From: Natranaerobius trueperi
GTDB lineage: Bacteria > Bacillota > Natranaerobiia > Natranaerobiales > Natranaerobiaceae
NCBI RefSeq assembly: GCF_002216005.1
Contig: NZ_NIQC01000011.1
Span: forward strand, 1-64,000
Direction: 5' to 3'
DNA length: 64,000 nt
This document shows positions 25,383-33,888 of the stretch, piece by piece. Made by a program: the position numbers and the translations under genes. The notes beneath the pieces are model-generated. The model saw nothing but the letters and a program-made list of their open reading frames with translations, was not told the DNA's origin and did not search any database. The stretch's first letter is position 1. Each line of letters begins with the position of its first letter.

Positions 25383-26900
25383 ATGAAACAGATATATATA
25401 GTATTTGTATTAGCAATAGTGGGTTTAGTTGCTATGACAGGTTGTGTCGATGATGCATCCACTAAAGAAGGAGGGGATAGCTCTCCTGATAGTTCATCAT
25501 CTCTTCCAATGAAGATAGTAGGAGATGTGGATGAACCAGTTACTATTGAACAGCTTAGTGATATTTCTGAGACTGAAACTATTGAACATAGAGAGGAAGA
25601 TTTAGAAGTCATTTCATTACAGGATCTACTTTATAAGTCTCAACCTTATACTAAAGATATGCAAACAGTGTTCATAAGCCATGATGGCTTTAGTGCTGAA
25701 ATATCTAGTGAAGATCTAAGTGAGAGCTATATTGCTCGTACTCAAGAAAATGGCTGGGAAGCAATTAATTATAATCATCCGGTAAGCAGTAATATCAAAG
25801 ACATTAGTCATATAGTTGTCTCTTCTAATGATCTGTGTTTAGAAGATGGTTTTAATATAATTGAGCCTGAAAAAAACATTACAAGCTTATCTCCAGGGCA
25901 GATCTATCAGGATGGATATTCAGTAGTTCCCACTTATAGAGGGAGCTCGAGTGTCAAAAATGATGAAAAAGAACTAGAGGTTAGTACATTTAATAGAAGA
26001 AAAATTATTGATATTGAAAAGTACGTTAACTTGTCAGGTAGAGAAGAAATAATTATTGTAGGAGAACAAGGGGAAATAGAACCCCTTCGTCAGGATGGGA
26101 AATTTATTCTCAATAAAAATAGTATCGGTTATATGGCCGGAGATGATATATACATTGATCAAGCTGCAGGAATTGTGTTAGATCCGCCAGATAAGATGAT
26201 TACAGATGCTTATCACGATACCAAAGAGCTACTAGCTCAAGATGAACAAGTATTACTGATATTAATAGATGGCCTAGGTTATCATCAGTACGAGTATGCT
26301 GTTGATAATGGATACGCACCTTTTTTAGAGAGCTTACCAAAACCTGAACAGGCTATGGTAGCGTATCCCCCTGTGACACCAGTAAATGTAGCAGCATCAC
26401 TTACCGGAGAACTTCCCTATATCAATGGAGTTTATGAGCGAGGTATTAGAAGAGTGGACGTCCCCACTATTTTTGGTTATTGTGAAGATCATGGTAAAGA
26501 GTCAGCTGCTATTATTGGTCCTATGGAGACTATAGAATTGGAGATTGATCCCGTGTTTTCATTAGATCAAAACAATGATGGAAGCACTGATGGTAAAAAG
26601 AGAGAGAATGCTCTTTCAAAAATGTCTCAAGAAAAGGTTCATGACTTAATGTTTGTCCACTATAAAGATGTTGATAGAATAGGTCATAATCACGGAAATA
26701 TGGCAAAAGAGACCATGGAAGCTATAGCCTACAATGATGAACTAGTTAAAGAACTAGTAACTCATTGGGATGGAAAGGTTATCGTCTATGCTGATCACGG
26801 TATGCATGAAACAGAAGATGGTGGAGATCACAACTCAGTTATGACAGAAGATATGTTTATGCCTTATTGGCAATTTGATGGAGGTGAGATAGATGAATAA
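25383..26900 (+). CDS. Lipoprotein phosphodiesterase (alkaline phosphatase superfamily) with a molybdopterin-fold-like N-terminal domain
   Basis: 505 residues. Lipoprotein signal VAMTGC (Cys near 21). Residues about 45-150 are a weak copy of the PF00174-like domain in its neighbours (LEVISLQDLLY, SHDGFSAEIS). Residues about 285-500 are a type I phosphodiesterase/nucleotide pyrophosphatase domain. LLILIDGLG gives a metal Asp, PVTPVNVAASLTG the nucleophile Thr, HYKDVDRIGH and YADHGMHE further metal ligands, and GDHN the last His. The metal-binding set looks intact. Because it sits outside the cell beside an importer, it could cleave a phosphodiester or nucleotide conjugate before uptake. The stop overlaps the next start. 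Confidence 0.75.
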   Translation: MKQIYIVFVLAIVGLVAMTGCVDDASTKEGGDSSPDSSSSLPMKIVGDVDEPVTIEQLSDISETETIEHREEDLEVISLQDLLYKSQPYTKDMQTVFISHDGFSAEISSEDLSESYIARTQENGWEAINYNHPVSSNIKDISHIVVSSNDLCLEDGFNIIEPEKNITSLSPGQIYQDGYSVVPTYRGSSSVKNDEKELEVSTFNRRKIIDIEKYVNLSGREEIIIVGEQGEIEPLRQDGKFILNKNSIGYMAGDDIYIDQAAGIVLDPPDKMITDAYHDTKELLAQDEQVLLILIDGLGYHQYEYAVDNGYAPFLESLPKPEQAMVAYPPVTPVNVAASLTGELPYINGVYERGIRRVDVPTIFGYCEDHGKESAAIIGPMETIELEIDPVFSLDQNNDGSTDGKKRENALSKMSQEKVHDLMFVHYKDVDRIGHNHGNMAKETMEAIAYNDELVKELVTHWDGKVIVYADHGMHETEDGGDHNSVMTEDMFMPYWQFDGGEIDE

Positions 26901-27405
26901 AAAAGTTTTAACAGCTGTAGCTGTGTTAGTACTTATAGTGGCAGTTACAGCTTACCTTAATGCTGGTGAGAGTGAAGAACGAGCTCGAAGTCAAGAAGAA
27001 GCTACGATTTTCATAAACCATGAAGGTGAACAAGTAGCAGAAGTGGAGTTTGATAATATATTAGATCTAGAACAACAAGAGTTTGAAGAAACTCTTAGAA
27101 GCAGTGATAGTCCAGACAGAGATAATATGTACACAGGGGTAGCCCTTAAAGATCTATTAGCTGACAGAGATATCTCATTAGACGAAATAGAACAGGTGGT
27201 TACTAGAGCTGTAGATGGTTATACGGTGGCATTGTCTGCAGAGGAAGTACTAGAAGAAGATAATGTGTATATTGTCTACAAGGTAAATGATAAACCACTA
27301 CCTCCCAAAGAAGAAGGGGGTTCAGGACCATATCAGATAGTTATTAGAAATGATGATTTTGGCCAGAGATGGAATAAATTTTTAATGGAGCTGGATGTAA
27401 ATTGA
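26893..27405 (+). CDS. Membrane-anchored single-domain molybdopterin-fold-like protein
   Basis: 170 residues. An N-terminal hydrophobic anchor (about 5-23, no lipobox Cys) is followed by one domain with MYTGVALKDLLAD, RAVDGYTVALS, VYIVYKVNDKPLP and YQIVIRNDDFGQRW, again the PF00174-like pattern. It overlaps the preceding gene by 8 nt and the next by 4 nt, so it is part of one tightly coupled operon. It is probably an extracellular binding or accessory component of the ECF importer. No catalytic residues are apparent. Confidence 0.6.
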   Translation: MNKKVLTAVAVLVLIVAVTAYLNAGESEERARSQEEATIFINHEGEQVAEVEFDNILDLEQQEFEETLRSSDSPDRDNMYTGVALKDLLADRDISLDEIEQVVTRAVDGYTVALSAEEVLEEDNVYIVYKVNDKPLPPKEEGGSGPYQIVIRNDDFGQRWNKFLMELDVN

Positions 27406-28088
27406 GTTGTCTAGTTGCAATAAATCGCTTGTGGTTTAAGTTTACAGAACAAGATGATTACCTTTTAAAAGATATCAATTTACAAGTAAACTCTGGTGAG
27501 GTTGTTGCTATAGTAGGTTTAAGTGGAAGCGGGAAAAGTACACTATGTTATTGTATCAGTGGTATTATCCCTTTGATAAAAAAAGGAATTATAGATGGTG
27601 AGGTTCTAATCAAGGGAAAATCTACTAAGAAAGTTGATATTTCTCAAGTTTCTACAAATCTAGGGATAGTTTTTCAAAATCCGGATACACAGCTTTTTTC
27701 TCCTACTGTGGAGGATGAAATTGCCTTTGGACCTGAAAATATGTGCTTTTCACGAGAAGAGATAGATAAAAGGGTAACCAGCTCTCTTAAGAAAATTGGG
27801 ATGGAAGATTTTCGATTTAAAAATCCGAAATCCTTATCAGGAGGTCAGAAACAGTTAATAGCTCTGGCCTCTGTATTGAGTTTAGACCCGGAGATACTTA
27901 TCTTTGATGAGGCCATGTCCCAGTTAGACCAAAACGGAAAAAAGATGATCAATGAATTAATTGCCACTTTAAGACAAGAGGGTAAAACTATCATTATGGT
28001 AGAACACGATCTTGATAATCTTCATATGGCAGATCGTGTTAAATTACTGCGAACAGGGGAACTAATGGATTTTAACGGTGAGCTATAA
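27402..28088 (+). CDS. ecfA: ECF transporter ATPase (first subunit)
   Basis: ABC ATPase of 228 residues that powers the importer. Walker A GLSGSGKST (about 38-46), Q-loop VFQNPDTQLFSPT typical of ECF/Cbi ATPases, signature LSGGQKQ and Walker B ILIFDEAMSQLD are all intact. The start is TTG at 27402, overlapping the stop of the previous gene. It pairs with the ATPase at 28103 as a heterodimer. Confidence 0.92.
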   Translation: MSCLVAINRLWFKFTEQDDYLLKDINLQVNSGEVVAIVGLSGSGKSTLCYCISGIIPLIKKGIIDGEVLIKGKSTKKVDISQVSTNLGIVFQNPDTQLFSPTVEDEIAFGPENMCFSREEIDKRVTSSLKKIGMEDFRFKNPKSLSGGQKQLIALASVLSLDPEILIFDEAMSQLDQNGKKMINELIATLRQEGKTIIMVEHDLDNLHMADRVKLLRTGELMDFNGEL

Positions 28089-28102
28089 TAGTTGAAGGGG
28101 TG

Positions 28103-28795
28103 ATGACTTTGTACTACTTAGATAATGTAAATTATAGCTACGATGGACAAAAACTAGCTTTATCAGTAGTAGATTTAGCTATTTCAGATACTGGGTTAAC
28201 TGCTGTTATCGGTGATAATGGTAGTGGAAAGACCACCCTAGGTAAACTTCTTGCAGGAATATTGAAGCCTACTTTTGGTCGAGTACTATTACAGGGACAA
28301 GATACTAAAGAGATGACTTTAGGTGAGATTGGAAATAGAATCGGTTATCTATTCCAAGAACCTGAGCGCCAAATATTTGCTCCTACAGTAGAAGAAGAGC
28401 TTTCATTTGTTTTAAAAGTTAAAGGTTTTACTAAAGAAAAAATTAACGATATGGTAGATGAAATGTTAACAAGGTTTCATCTAGAGCATCTACGAAAAAA
28501 TTTCCCTTTTTACCTTAGTAGAGGAGAAAAACAAAGACTAGCGTTAGCCACAGTTTTAATCGACAAACCTAGGTTTATTATACTAGATGAACCCACTACT
28601 GCTTTAGATATTAAAAGGAAGGCTGAACTATCTAATATTTTAAAAGAGTTGTTAGATGAAAATATAGGGATGATGATTATTAGCCATGACTATCAATTTG
28701 TTACTAAACACGCTACTAGGGTGATTGAGATAGATGGAGGTGTAATATCCCATGACTCATGTAACCCAAAAGAGAGAGCAAATGAACCAGTATGA
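28103..28795 (+). CDS. ecfA: ECF transporter ATPase (second subunit)
   Basis: ABC ATPase of about 230 residues. Walker A GDNGSGKTT, Q-loop LFQEPERQIFAPT and Walker B FIILDEPTTALD are present. The signature is LSRGEKQ rather than LSGGQ, a conservative change. Start is ATG 28103, or the GTG just before it, after GAAGGGG. It is the partner of the ATPase at 27402. Its 3' end overlaps the start of ecfT. Confidence 0.9.
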   Translation: MTLYYLDNVNYSYDGQKLALSVVDLAISDTGLTAVIGDNGSGKTTLGKLLAGILKPTFGRVLLQGQDTKEMTLGEIGNRIGYLFQEPERQIFAPTVEEELSFVLKVKGFTKEKINDMVDEMLTRFHLEHLRKNFPFYLSRGEKQRLALATVLIDKPRFIILDEPTTALDIKRKAELSNILKELLDENIGMMIISHDYQFVTKHATRVIEIDGGVISHDSCNPKERANEPV

Positions 28796-29525
28796 TCCCA
28801 GGACTAAACTTGTTATTGTTATGTGTATCTCAAGTTTAGCAGTTCTTTTGCAAGATATATTGCTGATGACAGGGGTACTAATAGTCGCTTTTGGTTTTTC
28901 ATTTTATTTTAAAAGTGATGTAATAAAAGCTTTATATAAGTTAAGAAGATTTTTTTGGGTTTTTGTTGCTATGCTCTTTATCCAAAGTGTTTTTACTACT
29001 GGTGGAAAAGAGCTAATTAGTATAGGTGATTTCACTTTAGTTTCAAGTTTAGGACTGTTTAGAGGGATCTCTATAATACTTAGAGTTATGATTATAATTG
29101 TATCAGCAACAATTATGACAACATCTAGCTCAAGAGATATTGTCCAGGGACTTTATCAATGGAAGATACCGTATGAACTAACCTTTATGGTGGCTGTGGC
29201 TATAAGATTTTTACCACTTCTAAAAGAAGAGGTAGAGGATATGGTGATAGCTATACAATTACGGGGACTAGAACTTGAGAAAATTCCTATGGGACAGAAA
29301 ATAAAGATTTATTCTTATTTACTTATGCCTATGATAGCAAGTGTTATGGGAAAAGCAAAAGACCTATCTATAGCTGTAGAAATGAGAGGTTTTAGAGCTT
29401 ACCCTTACAGAACTAGTTTTAGACAACTAAATCTTGCTATTAAAGATTATGCAGTTATGACATTTACAACTATTATAACTATAACTGTTATGTGGTTTTA
29501 CTTTGTTCATTGGAGATATGTTTGA
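28782..29525 (+). CDS. ecfT: ECF transporter coupling protein EcfT
   Basis: A membrane scaffold of 247 residues with about five to six helices. It starts MNQYDPRTKLVIV, the usual CbiQ/EcfT N-terminus (DPRTKL). The start is placed at 28782 after AGAGAG rather than at the upstream ATG 28752. The cytoplasmic coupling helices carry the two conserved A-R-G-type motifs: AIQLRGLEL and VEMRGFRAY. It joins the S component to the two ATPases encoded just upstream. Confidence 0.9.
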   Translation: MNQYDPRTKLVIVMCISSLAVLLQDILLMTGVLIVAFGFSFYFKSDVIKALYKLRRFFWVFVAMLFIQSVFTTGGKELISIGDFTLVSSLGLFRGISIILRVMIIIVSATIMTTSSSRDIVQGLYQWKIPYELTFMVAVAIRFLPLLKEEVEDMVIAIQLRGLELEKIPMGQKIKIYSYLLMPMIASVMGKAKDLSIAVEMRGFRAYPYRTSFRQLNLAIKDYAVMTFTTIITITVMWFYFVHWRYV

Positions 29526-29556
29526 TTAATAGATTAGAAAAAGGGTAGGTGGTAGC

Positions 29557-30324
29557 GTGAAAGTATTAACTGTTGTGGGAATAACCGGGTCAGGAAAAAC
29601 TACCATAATAGAAAATATTATTACTGAACTGTCGAAAAGACGGTATCATGTAGGATCTGTCAAAGAAATTCATTATGAATTATTTGCTATAGATGAAGAA
29701 GGAACCAATACTGATCGACATAATAAAGCTGGAGCTGATTTAGTAACAGCTAGAGGTTATTTTGAAACCGATATTTTACATAAAGAACGTTTATCAATGA
29801 ATGATATATTAAAGTACTATGATCATGATTATGTGGTCTTAGAAGGAGTAGACGATTTCTATGTACCTAAAATTATATCTGCCCATACTACTCAAGAAAT
29901 TGACGCTAAATTAGATGAGACTGTTTTTGCTATATCTGGTCGTATCGCTAATGAGTTAGATACCTATAAAGGGATTCCAGTCATTAACCCTGTTTCTGAT
30001 ATAGAAAGATTAGTTGATATAATAGAAGAAAAAATATTTTCAGTGTTACCAAACTTACCTGAAAAGTGCTGTGGGGAATGTGAATATTCATGTAAACAAT
30101 TAGTGGCAAAAATACTTGCAGGTGAAAAAACTAGAGAGGACTGTCCTATAGGGCAAAAGGAACAAGTGCGGCTACATATTGGAGGACAAGAGATTGATAT
30201 GGTACCCTTTGTACAAGATATCCTCCGAAACGCTGTAGAAGGAGTGGTGAAAGAGTTAGATGGATATAATAAAAACGCTACTATATCAGTTACTATAGGT
30301 GATAACAGTGATACTACCTACTGA
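29557..30324 (+). CDS. mobB: MobB-like GTPase with C-terminal Cys cluster domain
   Basis: 255 residues. The N-terminal P-loop domain has GITGSGKTTIIENII (Walker A, about 7-21), HNKAGADLV and VVLEGVDDFYVPKI, the MobB pattern. MobB binds GTP and assists attachment of a nucleotide to molybdopterin. The C-terminal domain (about 165-215) has CCGECEYSC and later EDCP, an arrangement also seen in MobB-type proteins of anaerobes and likely to hold an Fe-S cluster. GLY-rich linkage to mobA is not seen nearby. Its presence is the strongest hint that this ECF operon handles a molybdopterin-type or metal-cofactor compound. Confidence 0.8.
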   Translation: MKVLTVVGITGSGKTTIIENIITELSKRRYHVGSVKEIHYELFAIDEEGTNTDRHNKAGADLVTARGYFETDILHKERLSMNDILKYYDHDYVVLEGVDDFYVPKIISAHTTQEIDAKLDETVFAISGRIANELDTYKGIPVINPVSDIERLVDIIEEKIFSVLPNLPEKCCGECEYSCKQLVAKILAGEKTREDCPIGQKEQVRLHIGGQEIDMVPFVQDILRNAVEGVVKELDGYNKNATISVTIGDNSDTTY

Positions 30325-31060
30325 CTTCCTGATTGAATGGGGCATTATCCATTATACAGTGGTTAAAGAGTTTAAAAGTAAAAAAAATGATGTCCGGATG
30401 CTGAAAGTAACCACTAATACCGGAAATAGCTATACTTTAGTGTATAAATATTTCGCTAATAGATTTAGCTATCAGCGTGAAATAAAAATTATGACTAAGC
30501 TACAAGAAATGGGAGCGCCTGTTCCCAAACTGATTTACAGTAGTAAACAAATTATAATCACCCAATATATAGAAGGTCCTTTGTTGGTAAATGAACTATT
30601 TAAACATGGTCATGATATTCTAGAAGCAGACTTGTTAGGAGATACCTTAGAGAAGATATATGTGGAACTAGCAAACATAAAAACAGTAGTAAAACCATCC
30701 CAATGTGCACAAAAACCACAATTACAAGAGGGACAAATGATATTAGGAGATATGAATCTACGAAATTTTATTCTCAATAGAGAAGATGTGAGAATCTATC
30801 GCATAGATTTTGAATCGGTCGGATACGGTTCACTTTCACAAGATTTAGGTAAATTATGTGCTTTTTGTATCACTTATGATCCTCCCTTTACTGATGAGAA
30901 GATAAGACTTACTAAAAGACTATTTAATTCTCTTTTAGATAGATTTTTTATGCTTAAGTCAGAAGTTAAAAATGAAATTTTTTTAGAGCTGTCACAAATA
31001 AGCAAACGAAGAAAGATAGATTTACCTAGTCTTGTTATAAAAGAGATAAATAATTGGTAG
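30308..31060 (+). CDS. Aminoglycoside-phosphotransferase/Bud32-like small-molecule kinase
   Basis: About 250 residues (GTG 30299 or 30308; the latter is preceded by AGGTGA). A kinase-like fold: YTLVYKYF supplies the ATP-binding Lys, YIEGPLL the hinge, LGDMNLRNFIL the catalytic Asp and metal Asn (D-x4-N), and IDFESV the metal-binding Asp segment. The usual His before the catalytic Asp is Gly. It overlaps mobB, so it is in the same operon. Substrate unknown; a salvage role, re-phosphorylating an imported compound, is my inference. Confidence 0.65.
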   Translation: MILPTDFLIEWGIIHYTVVKEFKSKKNDVRMLKVTTNTGNSYTLVYKYFANRFSYQREIKIMTKLQEMGAPVPKLIYSSKQIIITQYIEGPLLVNELFKHGHDILEADLLGDTLEKIYVELANIKTVVKPSQCAQKPQLQEGQMILGDMNLRNFILNREDVRIYRIDFESVGYGSLSQDLGKLCAFCITYDPPFTDEKIRLTKRLFNSLLDRFFMLKSEVKNEIFLELSQISKRRKIDLPSLVIKEINNW

Positions 31061-31066
31061 CCCATA

Positions 31067-31104
31067 GACCTCCTAGGATAAATATTATTCTAGGAGGTTG
31101 ATTC
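31067..31104 (+). terminator. Terminator ending the 23.5-31 kb operon
   Basis: GACCTCCTAG and CTAGGAGGTT form a stem directly after the kinase stop, followed by a T-rich stretch. Confidence 0.8.
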
Positions 31105-31132
31105 TTTGTTTCAAAATATTAAATAGGTTTAT

Positions 31133-31882
31133 TTAAGTTTCTATTTTATTAAACATAGGACTTCCGATCAGTAATAAAACAACTATTAGTACTCCTAGGA
31201 TACCTACGTTTAATAAATTACCAACTGTAAAATCAAGATTCATTATCCCTCTTAATAAGTTAACACTATGAGTCATAGGGTTGAAATTAGTAAGTGTAGC
31301 TACGAAAGAAGGTAAATTTTCAATTGGAAAGATTGCTCCTGATAAAAAGAACATAGGAAAGATTATAAAGTTCATTATTATAGGAAAAGCCTGCATATCA
31401 TCTATCTGTGTTGCAATTACTGTCCCTAACAATGTAAATAATAGTGCAACTAAAAGCATTCCTATTATAAATAGTGGTAGAGTACCAAAGTGTGCTATTT
31501 CGTATCCTAAAAAGATTAAACTAAGACTAAAAACTATTAATCCCTGAATCATACTAGTTATAGCTCCTCCAAGACAGCGTCCGATAAGGAGGTGTGGTCT
31601 TGGTACAGGTGCTACTAAAGTTTCTTTTAAAAATCCAAACTGTTTATCCCATATAATAGAGGTACCATTCATCATAGAGCCGAATAGTAGTGTCATTCCA
31701 ACAACTCCTGGAGTAAGAAATTGGACATAATCTATATCACCTACTTGATCAAATACTGGTCCAAATCCAAACCCCATAGCAAGTAAAAAGATAGTAGGTT
31801 GAGCTATAGATCCCAAAACTCTTGGTTTAGAGCGATAAAAAAGTTTTATTTGTCTAATCACCATAATAAATATAGTTTGCAA
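31133..31882 (-). CDS. ABC-2 type exporter permease (DrrB-like)
   Basis: A 249-residue membrane protein with six helices. The ABC-2 family blocks FLTPGVVGMTLLFG, KETLVAPVPRPHLLIGR and the late MFFLSGAIFPIENLP segment are visible. It forms the export channel with the ATPase at 31895, typically for drugs, lipids or polyketides. The gap between the two genes is 12 nt, one operon. Substrate unknown. Confidence 0.9.
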   Translation of the reverse strand: MQTIFIMVIRQIKLFYRSKPRVLGSIAQPTIFLLAMGFGFGPVFDQVGDIDYVQFLTPGVVGMTLLFGSMMNGTSIIWDKQFGFLKETLVAPVPRPHLLIGRCLGGAITSMIQGLIVFSLSLIFLGYEIAHFGTLPLFIIGMLLVALLFTLLGTVIATQIDDMQAFPIIMNFIIFPMFFLSGAIFPIENLPSFVATLTNFNPMTHSVNLLRGIMNLDFTVGNLLNVGILGVLIVVLLLIGSPMFNKIET

Positions 31883-31894
31883 AGTTCACCCTCC

Positions 31895-32644
31895 TTATCG
31901 TAGGTCATATCCGGTAATTTCAAGGAATGCTTTTTCTAGAGAATCAGTTTCGGTATTCTCTCGAATGTCTTCACTTGTTCCGACTTTTAAGATTTTACCT
32001 TTATCTATAATTGCTATGTTTTTAGCTACTTTTTCAGCTTCTTCAAGATTGTGAGAAGTTAAAAAGATCGTAATATCTTGGTTTGAATTCACCTCATCTA
32101 TATGTTGCCAGAGAAAATAACGTGTTTGTGCATCTAAACCAGATGTAGGTTCATCTAATATTAATATCTCTGGGTTATGTAAAAGTCCACGAACAATCTC
32201 TATACGTCTTTTCATACCCCCAGAAAAGGTTTTAATTAAATTATTTCGCCGTTCCCAGAGACCTATATTGTTTAACATATACTCAATACGGTCTTTTCGT
32301 TCAGTCTTGGGTACTTTATAAAGAACACTATGATAATATAAGTTTTCATAAGCTGTTAACTCATTATCTAAAGTATGGTCTTGAAACACCACACCGATAG
32401 CTTTTCTTACTTTATCTTGTTGGGTGACAGTGTCATAGCCATTTACCTTTATACTTCCAGAAGTAGGGTGTAAAACAGTTGTTAGAATTTTAATTGAAGT
32501 ACTTTTCCCTGCGCCATTAGGACCAAGAAAAGCAAAAATATCACCTTTTTTAACAGTAAATGAGATATTATCTACAGCAGTAAATCCATTATATTCTTTT
32601 GAAAGGTTATTGACTTCAATTGCATTTTCCTTCAATACTATCAT
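31895..32644 (-). CDS. ABC exporter ATPase (DrrA-like)
   Basis: 249 residues. Walker A GPNGAGKST, signature FSGGMKRR and Walker B ILILDEPTSGLD are intact. The sequence is of the drug/antibiotic exporter (DrrA/CcmA-like) class. ATG 32644 has AAAGG touching it; the TTG at 32635 has better spacing from the same site, so the start is uncertain by three codons. It drives the permease encoded downstream. The gap 32645-32892 upstream shows no gene. Confidence 0.92.
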   Translation of the reverse strand: MIVLKENAIEVNNLSKEYNGFTAVDNISFTVKKGDIFAFLGPNGAGKSTSIKILTTVLHPTSGSIKVNGYDTVTQQDKVRKAIGVVFQDHTLDNELTAYENLYYHSVLYKVPKTERKDRIEYMLNNIGLWERRNNLIKTFSGGMKRRIEIVRGLLHNPEILILDEPTSGLDAQTRYFLWQHIDEVNSNQDITIFLTSHNLEEAEKVAKNIAIIDKGKILKVGTSEDIRENTETDSLEKAFLEITGYDLR

Positions 32645-32892
32645 CCTTTCCTAAAGCACTATAACTTTATATGTTTTTTGTAATAGTTTTAGAAGTTGTT
32701 TATATTCTTCATCACTAAAAAATTTTTTTAATACTTCAAAATAAATAGCTAGATCCTTGCTGATTCTTATTATTAGCCTGCCATCTTTTTTTAACAACAT
32801 GTTATAAGTAGTAATTAATGAATTAAGTATTCATTAAAATAACAGCTAGTGACTAATTATTTAGAAATAGTAACCTTTAAGGAGTGATATTA

Positions 32893-33426
32893 ATGAATTA
32901 TAAACATCTAGAACAGTTATTTAAAAAACATAAGTTTTATGATTTTAAATGGATTAAAGCTAGAAATATAGTAATAAAACAATGGGTCCGGTTTAAGTGT
33001 CTTTTTATGTGTAATACTTATGGAACTAAATCAGTATGTCCACCTAATATGCCAACTATAAAAGAGTGTGAAAAGTTTTTCTTAGAATATACTGATGCTG
33101 CAATTTTAAGAGTAGAAATAGAAACAAGCTCAGATGAAGTTTCTGCAATATTACATGATATGGATGATAGACTAATGGAACTAGAAAAAGAAGTTTTTTT
33201 CTTAGGTTATTATAAAGTGATGACTTTTCCAGCCACAATTTGTTATAGGTGTGAAAAATGCTCTAGAAATATTAATACATGTAATAATAAAGAACTGTCT
33301 AGACCAACTCCTGAAGCTTTAGGTGTAGATCTGTTTGAAACTGTAAAAAAAGTTGGTTATTCGATTGAAGTACTTTCTACCAATAACCAAAAAATGAACA
33401 GGTATGCAATCTTGATGATAGAATGA
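32893..33426 (+). CDS. DUF2284 predicted metal-binding protein
   Basis: 177 residues from ATG 32893 (AAGGAG 9 nt upstream). DUF2284 pattern: C-x3-C near the N-terminus (FKCLFMCNTYG), SVCPPNMP, and a Cys-rich CYRCEKCSRNINTC region near residue 118. These Cys suggest an Fe-S or metal site. Proteins of this family are common in anaerobes; their role is unknown. It stands alone. Confidence 0.8.
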   Translation: MNYKHLEQLFKKHKFYDFKWIKARNIVIKQWVRFKCLFMCNTYGTKSVCPPNMPTIKECEKFFLEYTDAAILRVEIETSSDEVSAILHDMDDRLMELEKEVFFLGYYKVMTFPATICYRCEKCSRNINTCNNKELSRPTPEALGVDLFETVKKVGYSIEVLSTNNQKMNRYAILMIE

Positions 33427-33589
33427 TATTGTTTAAATTTTAATAATTTTATTAATGTATTAGAAACATTACGGACTTATATGGAGGAAATAGCAAGATA
33501 AAAAATACTGAATTAAGCTGAAAAAAAGTCATTGCCAACATCCCTAAATATCGCACCCTCTAATTGTAATTACAGTTAGAGGGAAAAGA

Positions 33590-33825
33590 AAGGATGCTAA
33601 CAATGACTCAAGCCTATCATATCAAATATTTAGAACAGTCATTAATAAGAGAACTCGGTACATTCCATTAGAACATCCTCCTGGTGAAGCTCAAGTAGAT
33701 TTTGCACTTCTGTGATTTACGACAATGTTATTCAAAGAGGGAAACAGGAATGAAATTATTTTGTCTATTGTATCTAACCTTTAGTGCTTATAATATTGAA
33801 GGTGTAACTGCTATTTAAGGAAATA
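33590..33825 (+). pseudogene. IS21-type transposase (IstA) remnant
   Basis: A fragment reading HPPGEAQVDF, the catalytic-domain motif of IS21 IstA transposases, is followed by frameshifts and stops (33664-33820). An inverted CTCTAA/TTAGAG pair lies just upstream. No complete IS ends or istB were found. It is a decayed mobile element. The rest of 33427-33590 holds nothing recognisable. Confidence 0.6.
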
Positions 33826-33832
33826 AGCGGAT

Positions 33833-33863
33833 GCCGGGACATTGGTATGCACAATATCCCGGC
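33833..33863 (-). terminator. Terminator of the cobalt-uptake operon
   Basis: GCCGGGACATTG pairs with CAATATCCCGGC just downstream of the last gene of the minus-strand operon. The T tract is weak. Confidence 0.6.
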
Positions 33864-33888
33864 CTTCGACTTAATTTTAGTTGAAAAG

